This document shows positions 53,801-64,000 of a DNA stretch of 64,000 bases, one piece after another. The DNA is taken from NCBI GenBank assembly GCA_029961685.1, contig JARWKL010000004.1:24371610-24435609 (forward strand), written 5' to 3'. Positions within the stretch are counted from its first letter, which is position 1; each line of letters begins with the position of its first letter. The stretch comes from Aristolochia californica. Lineage: Eukaryota; Streptophyta; Magnoliopsida; Piperales; Aristolochiaceae. Made by a program: the position numbers and the translations under genes. The notes beneath the pieces are model-generated. The model saw only the letters and a list, made by a program, of their open reading frames with translations. It was not told where the DNA came from and ran no database searches.

Positions 53801-55599
53801 AAAGTATGCATCTAAAATGCAATTACACAGTGCACAAATTTAGAGAGAGATAACTCCAAAAAGTGTCTGTAATTTTTAGTGATTGTAAACTCTTTTTAGT
53901 TTTTATATATCAAGTTCTACGATCATCGGGAAAAGGGGGAGGCGGGGGATTTTTAAGTGAGTGTTGACTCCCAATCCATAAGTCATTCCTTACAAAATTG
54001 TAGCCCTTTACGCATGATAAATCCCTTTACAATTATCTATGATCGTTAGGTCAGCTTTTTGTAAATGGGCAAAATAATGGCTTGTTTGACTCGGGTAAAT
54101 ATCCCACCCCACGTTCACTGGGGAATTTAATGTTATTATCTTTAAAAGGTTTGGATCCATAGGTCATTTGCATCTTTAACAAGTTTCAAGCATGCATATC
54201 CATTTTTTAAAACATGTGTGGAAAAATCTCTTTCTTATAAAATTCCGAGCTATAAGGGTTGAAGAAGTGGAATTTCCCAAACTTGGATAACAAAACTTTT
54301 GTGTTCATTTAAATTTTCTTTACTTACATTTGTTATTTATTTTAAAAAATTTCCATACATAAACTCTAAATTTTACTTTTTGTTCTGATCTATTTCCCTT
54401 TTATCACTTTTTTTTTGTTTACGTTATAGGGAAAGTGAAAACTCAAGTTTTGATTGAAGAAAAAAGTATAGAACTAAAATGGAAATGCACAATTCACAAA
54501 TTTAGAGAGAAATAATTCCAAAAAGTGTCTATAATTTTTAGCGATTCTAAACTCTTTTTAGTTTTTATATATCAGGTTCTGCAATTGTCGGGAAAAGGGG
54601 GAGGCGGGGGATTTTTAACTGAGTATTGACTCCAAAAATTAAGTCACTCCTTACAAAAATATAGCCCGTTATATATATCACTTTACAATCTTCTATGATC
54701 GTTAGGTATGATTTTTGTAAATGGGCAAAATAATGGCATGTTTGACTTGGGTAAATATCCCACCACACGTTCAATTGGGAATTTAATGTTATTTTTTTTA
54801 AAAGGATTGGATATAGAGGTCATTTGAATCTTTAACATGTTTTAAGCATGCATATCCATTTTTTAAAACATGTGTAGAAAAATCTCTTTCTTATAAAATT
54901 CTGAGCTATTAGGGTTCAACTCGTGGAATTTTCTCAAACTTAGATAACAAAACTTTTGTGCACATTTGTGGTATGTGAATAAATTTCCTTTACTTACATT
55001 TGTTATTTCTTTAAATTCTTTCCATACATAAACTCTAAAATTTTCATTTTGTTGTGTTCTATTTGCCTTTTATCTCTTTTTTTGTTTACGAGATGAAGGG
55101 AAAGTGAAAACTCAAGTTTTGGTTTAAGAAAAAAGTATCCATCCAAAATTAAAATGCACAATGCTCAAATGTAGAGAGATATAATTTCAAAATGTGTCTA
55201 TAAATTTTTAGGGATTGTAATCATTTTTTAGTTTTTATGTATCAGGTTCTACAATTGCCGAGAAAAGGGGGAGCTGGGGGATTTTTAACTTAGTGTTAAC
55301 TCCCAATCCATAAGTCATTTCATAAAAAAAAAATCCTGGTACGCACGATAAATCACTTAAAAATCATCTATGATCGTTAGGTCAGCTTTTTTTAAATGGG
55401 GGAAATAATGGCTTGTTTGACTCGGGTAAATATCCCACCGCACGTTCACTTTGGAACTTAATGTTATTCTCTTTAAATGGTTTGGATCCATAGGTCATTT
55501 GCATCTTTAACATGTTTCAGGCATGCATATCCATTTTTTAAAACATGTGTACAAAAATCTCTTTCTTTTAAAATTATGAGCTATTAGGGTTGAACTAGT

Positions 55600-55604
55600 G
55601 GAAT
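55600..55604. other. Orientation switch 2 (reverse to forward), 5-bp microhomology
   Basis: Reversed AGGGTTGAACTAGTGGAAT runs into forward GGAATGACTTATGGATTGG. The bases GGAAT at 55600-55604 fit both sides. The normal reversed sequence would continue TTTCCCAAAC, and the normal forward sequence would be preceded by TTTTTGTAA. Confidence 0.92.
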
Positions 55605-56286
55605 GACTTATGGATTGGTAGTCAACACTCAGTTAAAAATCCCTTGTCTCCCTCTTTTCACGACGATTGCAGAACCTGATATATATAAACTAAAAAGAGC
55701 TTACAATACCAAAAAATTATAGACAATTTTTGGAATGATCACTCTCTACATTTGTGCATTGTGCATTTCCATTTTAGGTGTAATATTTTTTATTAAAGCA
55801 AACCTGAGTTTTCACTTTCCCTTCATCTCATAAAGAAAAAAAAGAGATAAAAGGCAAACAGATCACAACAAAAAGAAAATTTTAGAGTTTATGTATGGAA
55901 AGAATTTAAAGCAATAACAAATGTAAGTAAAGAAAATTTATTCACGCACCAGAAATGAACACAAAAGTTTTTGTTATCCAAGTTTTTGAAATTCCACTAG
56001 TTCAACCCTAATAGCTCAGAATTTTCTCAGAACAAGATTTTTCTAGACATGTTTTAAAAAATGGATCTACATGCTTGAAACATTTTAAATATGCCAATGA
56101 CCTATGGATCCAAACCTTTTGAAGAGAATAACATTAAATCCCCAAGTGAACGTGCGGTGGGATATTTACCAAAGTCAAACAAGCCATTATTTTGCTCATT
56201 TAGAAAAAGCTGACATTTCGATCATAAATGATTGTAAAGTGATTTATCATGCGTAACGGGCTATATTTTTGTAAGGAATGACTTAC

Positions 56287-59200
56287 GGATTAGGTGTCAA
56301 CACTCAATTAAAAATCCCCTGCCTCCCCCATTTTCCTAACAATTGCATAACCTGATATATAAAAACTAAAAAGGGTTTACAATCTTAAAAATTACAGGTA
56401 CTTTTAGGAATTATCTCTCTCTACATTTGTGCATTATGCATTTTCATTTTAGATGTATACTTTTTTCTTAAATCAAAACTTTAGTTTTTAGTTTCCCTTC
56501 ATCTCGTAAAAAAAAAAGAGATAAAAGGCATGTAGATCACAACAAAAATTAAAATTTTAGAGTTTATGTATGGAACTAATTTAAAGAAATAACATATATA
56601 AGTAAAGAAAATTTATTCCCACAACACAAATTAACACCAAAGTTTTGTTACTCAAGCTTAGGAAATTCCACTAGTTCGACCCTAAATGCTTGAAATTTTT
56701 TAAGGAAGAGGTTTTTCAACACATGTTTTAAAAAATGAATACGCATACTTGAAACATGTTAAAGATGCAAATGACCTATGGATGCAAACCTTTTAAAGTG
56801 AATAACGTTAAATTCCCAAGTGAACGTGCGTTGGGATATTTACACGAGTAAAAAAAACCATTATTTTGCCCATTTACAAAAATCTAACCTAACGATCATA
56901 GGTGATTTTAAAGTGATTTATCATGCGTAACAGACTATATTTTTTTAAGGAATGACTTTTGGATTGGTAGTCAACACTCAGTTAAAAATCCCCTACCTCC
57001 CCCTTTTTACGATGATTGCAGAACCTGATATATAAAAATTAAAAAGAGTTTACAATCCCTAAAAATTACAAACACTTCTTGGAATTATATATCTCTACAT
57101 TTGGGCATTGTGCATTTCTATTTTAGATCTATACTTTTTTCTTAAATCAAAATTTGAGTTTTCACTTTCCCTTCATCTTGTAAACAAAAAAAGATATAAA
57201 AGGCAAATAGATCACAACAAAATGAAAATTTTTGAGTTCATGTATGGAAAGAATTTAAAGTGATCACAAATGTAGGTGAAGAAATTTTTTTCACTCACCA
57301 CAAATGAACAAATTTTGTTATCCGTGTTTGGGAAATTCCACTAGTTCAACCCTAATAGCTCGGAATTTTATAAGAAAGAGATTTTTCTACACATGTTTTT
57401 AAAAATGGACATGCATGTTTGAAACATGTTAAACATGCAAATGACCTATGGATCCAAACCTTTTAAAGAGAATAACATTAAATTCCCAAGTGAACGTGCA
57501 GTGGGATATTTACCCGAGTCAAACAAGCTATTATTTTGCCCATTTACAAATAGTTGACCTAACAATATTAGATGATTGTAAAGTGATTGATCATGCATAC
57601 TGGGCTATATTTTTTTAAGGAATGACTTTTGGATTGGGAGTCAACACTCAGTTAAAAATCCCCCGCCTCCCCCTTTTCCCGACGATTGCAGATCCAGATA
57701 TGTAAAAACTAAAAAGAGTTTACAATCCCTAAAAATTACAAACACTTTTTGGAATTATCTCTCTCTACATTTGTGCATTGTCCATTTCCATTTTAGATAT
57801 ATACTTTTTTCTTAAATGAAAACTTGAGTTCTCACTTTCCCTTCTTCTCGTAAAAAAAAAGAAGATACAAAAAGGCAAAAATAGATCACAACAAAATGAA
57901 AATTTTACAGTTTATGTATGGAAATAATTTAAAGTGATAACAAATGTGAGTAAAAAAAATTTATCACACATCACAAATGAAGACAAAAATTTTGTTATCC
58001 AAGTTGTGGAAATTCCACTAGTTCAACCCTAAAAGCTTGAAATTTTATAAGAAAGACATTTTTCTACACATGTTTTAAAAAATGGAAATACACGCTTGAA
58101 ACATGTTAAAGATGCAAATGACCTAGGGATCCAAACCTTTTAAAGTGAATAACAATAAATTTTCAAGTGAAAGTGCGGTGGGATATTTACGCGAGTTAAA
58201 CTAGCCATTATTTTTCCCATTTACAAAAAGCTGACCTTATGATCATAGATGATTGTAAAGTGATTTATCATGCATAACAGGCTATTATTTTGTAAGAAAT
58301 GACTTATGGATTGGGAGTCAACACTTAGTTAAAAATACCCCACCTGCCCCGTTTCCCGACGATTGCAAAACTTCATATATAAAAACTAAAAAGATTTTAC
58401 AATCCCAAAAAAATTACAGACACTATCTGGAATTATCTCTCTACATTTGTGCATTGTGCATTTCCTTTTTAGATATATAATGTTTTCTTAAATCTGAACT
58501 TGAGTTTTCAATTTCCCTTCATCTCGTAAACAAAAAAAGAGATAAAAGGCATATAGATCACAACAAAATAAAAAAGTTAGAGTTTATGTATGGGAATAAC
58601 TTAAAGCGATAACAAATGTGAGTAAAAAAATTTATTCACACACCACAAATGAACACAAAATTTTTGTTATCCAAGTTGTGGAAATTCCACTAGTTAAACC
58701 CTAAAAGCTTGGAATTCTATAAGAAAGATATTTTTCTAGACATGTTTTAAAAAATGGATACGCATTCTTCAAACATGTTAAAGATGCAAATGACCTATGG
58801 ATCCAAACCTTTTAAAGTGAATGACATTAAATTCCCAAGTGAACGTGCATTGGAATATTTACACCAGTACAAAAAGCCATTATTTTGCCCATTTACAAAA
58901 AGCTGACCTAAAAATTATAGATGGATTTAAAGTGAATAATCATGCGTAATGGGATATATTTTGGTAAGGAATGACTTCTGGATTGGGAGTCAACACTCAG
59001 TTAAAAATCCCATGCCTCCCTCTTTTCACGACGATTGCAGAACCTAATATATAAAAACTAAAAAGACTTTACAATTCCTAAAAATTACAGACACTTTTTG
59101 GAATTATATCTCTCTACATTTGTACATTGTGCATTTCTATTTTAGATCTATGCTTTTTTCTTAAATCAAAATTTGGGTTTTCACTTTCCCTTTATCCTGT

Positions 59201-61675
59201 AAAATAAAAAGATATAAAACGCAAATAAATCACAACGAAATGAAAAGTTTTGAGTTCGTGTATGGAAAAAATTTAAAGCGATAACATATGTAAGTGAAGA
59301 AAATTTATTCACTCACCACAAATGAACAAATTTTGTTATCCATGTTTGGGAAATTCCACTAGTTCAACCTTAATAGCTCAGAATTTTATAAGAAAGAGAT
59401 TTTTCAACACATGTTTTAAAAAATGGATATGCATGCTTGAAACATGTAAAACATGCAAATGACCTATGGATCCAAACCTTTTAAAGAGAATAACATTAAA
59501 TTTCGAAGTGAACGTGCAGTGGGATATTTACCCGAGTCAAACAAGCTATTATTTTTCCCATTTAAAAATAGTTGACCTAATAATCATAGATGATTGTAAA
59601 GTGATTTATCATGCGTAACGGGCTATATTTTTGTCAGGAATGACTTTCTGATTGGGAGTCAACACTGAATTAAAAATCCCCTGCCTCCCCCTTTTCCCGA
59701 TGATTGCAGAACCCGTTATGTAAAAACTAAAAAGAGTTTACAATCCCTAAAAATTACAGGCACATTTTGGAATTATCACCCACTACATTTGTGCATTGTT
59801 CATTTCAGTTTTAGATATATACTTTTTTCTTAAATGAAAACTTGAGTTCTCACTTTCCCTTCTTCTCAAAAACAAAAAAGATATAAAAGGCAAAAATAGA
59901 TTGCAACAAAATGAAAATTTTACAGTTTATGTAGGGAAATAATTTAAAGCAATAAGAAGTGTGAGTAAAAAAATTTTATTCACACACCACAAATGAACAC
60001 AAAAGTTTTGTTATCCAAGTTGTGAAAATTCCACTAGTTCAACCCTAAAAGCTGGGAATTTTATAAGAAAGACATTTTTCTACACATGTTTTAAAAAATG
60101 GAAATACACGCTTGAAACATGTTAAACATGCAAATGACCTATGGATCTAAACATTTTAAAGAGAATAACATTAAATTCCCTAGTGACGTGTAGTGGGATA
60201 TTTACCCGAGTCAAACAAGATATTATTTTGCCCATTTACAAATAGTTGACCTAACGATCATAGATGATTTTAAAGTGATTTATCATGCGTAACGGGCTAT
60301 ATTTTTGTCGGGAATGACTTTTGGATTGGGAGTCAACACTCAGTTAAAAATCCCCACCTCCCCCTTTTCCCGACGATTGCAGAACCAGATATGTAAAAAC
60401 TAAAAAGAGTTTACAATCCCAAAAAATTATAGACACTTATTGGAATTATCTCTCTTTACATTTGCGCATTGTTCATTTCCATTTTAGATATATACTTTTT
60501 CTTAAATGAAAACTTGAGTTCTCACTTTCCCTTCTTCTCGTAAACAAAAAAAGATACAAAAGGGCAAAATTAGATCACAACAAAATGAAAATTTCACAGT
60601 TTATGTATGGAAATAATTTAAAGTGATAACAAATGTGAGTTAAAAAATTTATTCACTCACCACAAATGAACACAAAAGTTTTGTTATCCAAGTTGTGGAA
60701 ATACCACTAGTTCAACCCTAAAAATTTGAAATTTTATAAGAAAGACATTTTTCTACACTTGTTCTGAAAAAAGGAAAGGCATGCTTGAAACATGTTAAAG
60801 ATGCAAATGAGCTATAGATCCAAACCTTTTAAAGTGAATAACAATAAATTCTCAAGTGAACCTGCGGTGGGATATTTACCCGAGTCAAACAAGCCATTAT
60901 TTTTCCTATTTACAAAAAGCTGACCTTACGATCATAGATGATTGTAAAGTGATTTATCATGCGTAACAGACTATTATTTAGTAAGGAATGACTTACGGAT
61001 TGGGAGTCATCACTCAGTTAAAAATCCCCCACCTCCCCCCTTTTTCCCGATGATTGCAACACGTGATATATAAAAACTAAAAAGATTTTACAAACCCAAA
61101 ACATTATAGACACTTTTTTGAATTATCTCTCTCTACATTTGTGTATTGTGCATTTCCTTTTCAGATATATAATTTTTTCTTAAATCTGAACTTGAGTTTT
61201 CAATTTCCCTTCATCTCGTAAACAAAAAAAAGATATAAAAGGCATATAGATCACAACAAAATGAAAATTTTAGAGTTTATGTATGGGAATAATTTAAACC
61301 GATAACAAATGTGAGTAAAAAAAATTATTCACACACCACAAATGAGAACTAAAGTTTTGTTATCCAAGTTGTGGAAATTCCACTAGTTAAACCCTAAAAG
61401 CTTGGAATTTTATAAGAAAGACATTTTTCTACACATGTTTTAAAAAATGGATATGCATGCTCTAAACATGTTAAAGATGCAAATGACCTATGGATCCAAA
61501 CCTTTTAAAGTGAATAACAATATTAAATTCCCAAGTGAATGTGCGTTGGGATATTTACACGAGTAAAAAAAACCATTATTTTGCCCATTTACAAAAAGTT
61601 GACCTAACGATCATAGATGATTTTAAAGTGATTTATCATGCGTAACAGGCAATATTTTTGTAATGAATGACTTAT
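56287..61675 (+). repeat. Three-monomer higher-order repeat (A-B-C)
   Basis: Diagnostic variants assign units as A (56287, tail only), B (56961), C (57631), A (58308), B (58980), C/B hybrid (59649), C (60323), A (60997). A: TGCGTTGGG with ACACGAGTAAAAAAA, and AAATCTGAACTTG. B: GTGAACAAATTTTGTTATCC-like short form without CACAAAAG, plus CAAGCTATTATTT and AATAGTTGACC. C: GATATGTAAAAAC, AAATGAAAACTTGAG, AAGTTGTGGAAA and GCTGACCTTA. The period is about 2.02 kb (56830/58850; 57290/59310), stretched to 2.69 kb across the hybrid. Confidence 0.78.
59649..60322 (+). repeat. Hybrid monomer from unequal crossover (C head, B tail)
   Basis: The first two thirds carry C marks (TTATGTAAAAACT, AAATGAAAACTTGAG, AAGTTGTGAAAATTCC, GACATTTTTC, GGAAATACACGC). 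From about 60125 on it carries B marks (AAACATGCAAATG, AAGATATTATTTTGCC, AATAGTTGACC). The switch lies within about 60105-60125. A crossover between C and B one register apart gives exactly this extra unit and the observed 2.69-kb spacing. Confidence 0.72.
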
Positions 61676-62269
61676 GGATTAAGAGTCAACACTCAGTTAA
61701 GAATCCCCTCCTTCCCCCTTTTTGTAATTATCTCTCTCTACATTTGTGCATTGTTCATTTCCATTTTAGATATATACATTTTTCTTAAATGAAAACTTGA
61801 GTTCTCACTTTCCCTTCATCTCGTAAACAAAAAAGAGATAAAAGGCAAATAGATCATGAAAAAATGAATATTTTAGAGTTTATGTATGGAAAGAATTTAA
61901 ATCAATAACAAATGTAAATAAAGAAAATTTATTCACACACCACAAATGAATACAAAAGTTTTGTTATCCAAGTTTGGGAAATTCCACTAGTTCAACCAAA
62001 ATGGCTTGGAATTTTATGAGAAAGAGATTTTTCCACACATGTTTTAAAAAATGATATATGTGTTTGAAACTTGTTTAAGATTCAAATGACCTATGGATCC
62101 AAGAATAACATTAAATTATCAAGTGAACGTACGGTGGGATATTTACCCAAGTCAAACAAGCCACTATTCCCATTTAAAAAAAGTTGATCTAATGATCATA
62201 GATGATTGTAAAGTGATTTATCTTGTGTAACGGGCTATTTTTTTTAAGGAACGACTTAATGATTGGGAG
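61676..62269 (+). repeat. Monomer with a deletion of about 83 bp (594 bp)
   Basis: The C-rich block runs through CCCCCTTTTTG straight into TAATTATCTCTCTC (about 61715-61730), deleting the TATA-like box and the following segment up to ACTTTTTGG. The CTTTTTG at both ends of the lost piece is a direct repeat of the kind used by slippage or microhomology joining. A separate small loss near 62102 removes the ACCTTTTAAAG segment after GGATCC. Confidence 0.82.
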
Positions 62270-63349
62270 TCAACACTCTGTTAAAAATCTCCCGCCTAGC
62301 CCTTTCCCCGACGATTGCAAAACCTGAAATAAAAAAACTAAAAAGAGTTTGCAATCCATAGAAATTATAGAAACTTTTTTGAATTCTCTCACTCTATATT
62401 TGTGCATTGTGCTTTCATTTTTAGATCTACACTTTTTTCTTAAATCGAAACTTGAGTTTTCAATTTCCCTTCATCTCGTAAACAAAAAAAGAGATAAAAG
62501 GCAAATAGATCACAACAAAATAAAAAATTTAGAGTTTATATATTGAAAGATTTTAAAGCAATAACAAATTTAAGTAATGAAAATTTATTCACACACCACA
62601 AATGAACACAAAAGTTTTGTTATCCAAGTTTGGGAAATTCCACTAGTTCTACCCTAATAGCTTGGAATTTATAAGAAAGATATTTTTCTACACAAGTTTT
62701 AAAAAATGAATATGCATGCTTCAAACATGTTAAAGATTTAAATCACCTACGGATCTAAACCTTTTAAAGAGAATAACATTAAATTCTCCAGTGAACATGC
62801 GGTGGGATATTTACCCGAGTCAAACAAGCAAATATTTTGCCCACTTACAAAAAGCTCATCTAACGATCATAGATGATCTTAAAGTGATTTATCATGTGTA
62901 ACTGGCTGTATTTTTGTAAGGAAAGACTTATGGATTGGGAGTCAACACTCAGTTAAATATCCACAACCTCCCCTTTTTCCCGACTATTGTAAATCATGAT
63001 AAATAAAAACTAAACAGAGTTTACAATCCCTCAAAATTACAGACACTTTTTGAATTAACTCTTTCTACATTTGTGCATAGTGTATTTCCATTTTATATGT
63101 GTACTATTTTCTTAAATCAAAATTTTAGTGTTCAATTTCGCTTCTTCTTGTAAACAAAAAAAAGAGATAAAAGGCAAATAGATCATAACAAAATGACAAT
63201 TTTAGAGTTTATGTATGGAAAGAATTTAAAGTAATAACAAATGTAAGTAAAGAAAATTTATTCACACACCGCACATGAACACAAAAGTTTTGTTATCCAT
63301 GTTTGGCATATTCCACTAGTTCAACCCTAATGGGTTGGAATTTTATAAG

Positions 63350-63360
63350 AAAGATAAATT
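63350..63360. other. Orientation switch 3 (forward to reverse)
   Basis: Forward TTTTATAAGAAAGA meets reversed ATAAATTTTCATTACTTAC at about 63354, with one ambiguous base. Unlike the other two switches there is almost no microhomology. Forward phase about 420 joins reversed phase about 328. Confidence 0.88.
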
Positions 63361-63660
63361 TTCATTACTTACATTTTTTATTGGTTTAAATTTTTTCCAT
63401 ACCTAAACTCTAAAATTTTCTTTTTGTTGTGATCTATTTGCCTTTTATCTCTTTTTTTTTGTTTACAAGACGAAGGGAAACTGAAAACTCAAGTTCTGAT
63501 TTAAGAAAAAAGTTTACATCTAAAATGGAAATGCACGATGGACAAATGTAGAGAGTGATAATTCCAAAATCAAGTCTGTAATTTTTAGGGATTGTAAACT
63601 CTTTTTAGGTTTTATATGTCAGCTTTTGCATTCAAAGGGAAAAGGGTGAGGCGGGGGATT
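63355..63660 (-). other. No gene in this or any other stretch of the window
   Basis: Entry covering the non-genic state of the whole window. Between the landmarks listed, every stretch aligns by eye to some part of the monomer in one of the two orientations. I saw no segment over about 20 bp that is foreign to it except the C run at 37931-37964. Chance open frames of 60-96 codons occur mostly over the A-rich middle of the monomer, where TAA/TAG/TGA happen to be missing in two frames. Confidence 0.85.
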
Positions 63661-64000
63661 TTTAACCGAGTGTTGACTCCCTATCCATAAGTCGTTCTTC
63701 ATAAAATATATCCGGTTACGCATGATAAATCACTTTATAATAATCTATGATCGTTAGGTCACTTTTTGTAAATGGGCAAATTAATCGCTTGTTTGACTCG
63801 GGTAAATATCCGACCGCACATTCAGTTGAGAATTTAATGTTAGTCTGTTTAAAAGGTTTGGATCCATTGGTCATTTGCATCTTTAACATGTTTCAAGCAT
63901 GCATTTCCATTTTTTAAAACATGTGTAGAAAAGTTTCTTTCTTAAGAAATTCCAAACTGTTAGGGTTGAACTAGTGGAATTTCCCAAACTAGGATAACAA
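63355..64000 (-). repeat. Satellite array block 4, inverted, partial at window end
   Basis: One nearly complete minus-strand monomer (reversed phase motif at about 63682) runs off the window edge. The G-rich strand block, the TCAAGCATGCAT region and the GGTTTGGATCC region all appear in reverse-complement order. The extent of this inverted segment is unknown because the window stops inside it. Confidence 0.95.

Larger units (their letters stand above)
48994..55599 (-). repeat. Satellite array block 2, same monomer, inverted
   Basis: The monomer is on the minus strand here: reverse-complement landmarks such as AATCCATAAGTCATTCC, GGGGGAGGCGGGGG and GGTTTGGATCCATAGG come in reversed order. The reversed phase motif (AATCCAT) lies at about 49257, 49930, 50596, 51273, 51946, 52622, 53298, 53973, 54636 and 55305, so about 9.8 monomers are inverted relative to both flanks. 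Spacing (659-676 bp) and sequence match the forward blocks, so this is an inverted piece of the same array and not a second satellite. Copies from about 51.1 to 53.8 kb form a tight subfamily. Confidence 0.97.
55600..63354 (+). repeat. Satellite array block 3, forward
   Basis: Forward orientation resumes. Phase starts are at 55612, 56287, 56961, 57631, 58308, 58980, 59649, 60323, 60997, 61676, 62270 and 62932. Spacing is 669-679 bp except 61676-62269 (594 bp) and 62270-62931 (662 bp), which carry internal deletions. Most of this block is organised as a three-monomer higher-order repeat, annotated separately. Confidence 0.97.

Noticed and set aside
48994..55599. A long hairpin-forming palindrome at the orientation switches
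   Set aside because: Opposite-strand monomers are adjacent, but the joins occur at different phases, so the arms are offset by over 100 bp and not perfectly symmetrical at the switch points.
1..64000. CRISPR array
   Set aside because: The period is about 674 bp, with similarity across the whole unit and no short-repeat/unique-spacer pattern.
1..64000. LTR retrotransposon or tandem LTRs
   Set aside because: I could find no TG...CA ends with target-site duplications, primer-binding site, polypurine tract in a suitable place, or any gag/pol-like open frame. An ancient origin from an LTR or other element cannot be excluded without a database search.

Overview
This window is satellite DNA from end to end. 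A single AT-rich monomer of about 674 bp (most copies 668-677 bp, roughly 30% G+C by eye) is repeated head to tail about 97 times. I found no supportable protein-coding gene, rRNA, tRNA, CRISPR array, intact transposon or unique-sequence island. Open frames never exceed about 100 codons. They recur at the same place in successive monomers in different frames, so they are by-products of the repeat. A long complex-monomer array with no operons or bacterial signals points to heterochromatin of a eukaryote with a large genome, a higher plant being most plausible. The species, and whether the array is centromeric, subtelomeric or interstitial, cannot be read from the sequence.

Layout. Phasing every monomer on the motif GGATTGGGAGTCAACACTC gives four orientation blocks: forward 1-48993, reverse 48994-55599, forward 55600-63354, and reverse 63355-64000, which runs off the window. 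The three switch points fall at different monomer phases. Two carry 5-bp microhomology, which suggests breakage and rejoining inside the array.

Within the blocks the array is a mosaic. There are diverged stretches, locally homogenised subfamilies (24.5-28.5 kb, 51.1-53.8 kb), a three-monomer higher-order repeat with a traceable unequal-crossover hybrid (56.3-61.7 kb), a near-identical tandem pair differing at two bases (51914-53314), and long-range copies of multi-kilobase stretches (about 16.9-19.1 with 34.0-36.2 kb; about 26.85-32.5 with 36.2-42.2 kb). Small damage is common: internal deletions of 10-270 bp, usually at short direct repeats, 15-18 bp slippage duplications, an out-of-register 21-bp patch at 23.01 kb, and a 34-base pure C run at 37931-37964.

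Conserved monomer parts that could matter are a C-rich block whose other strand is G5-AGG-C-G5, a TATATAAAAA box about 20 bp after it, a CT-run with a GTGCATTGTGCAT direct repeat, an A-rich block, a GTTCAACCC motif resembling a Pol III B box, and a CpG-containing segment (GAACGTGCGGTGGG) whose variants are largely C-to-T or G-to-A. Nothing here shows these to be functional. The most informative content is the record of how the array has been rearranged.
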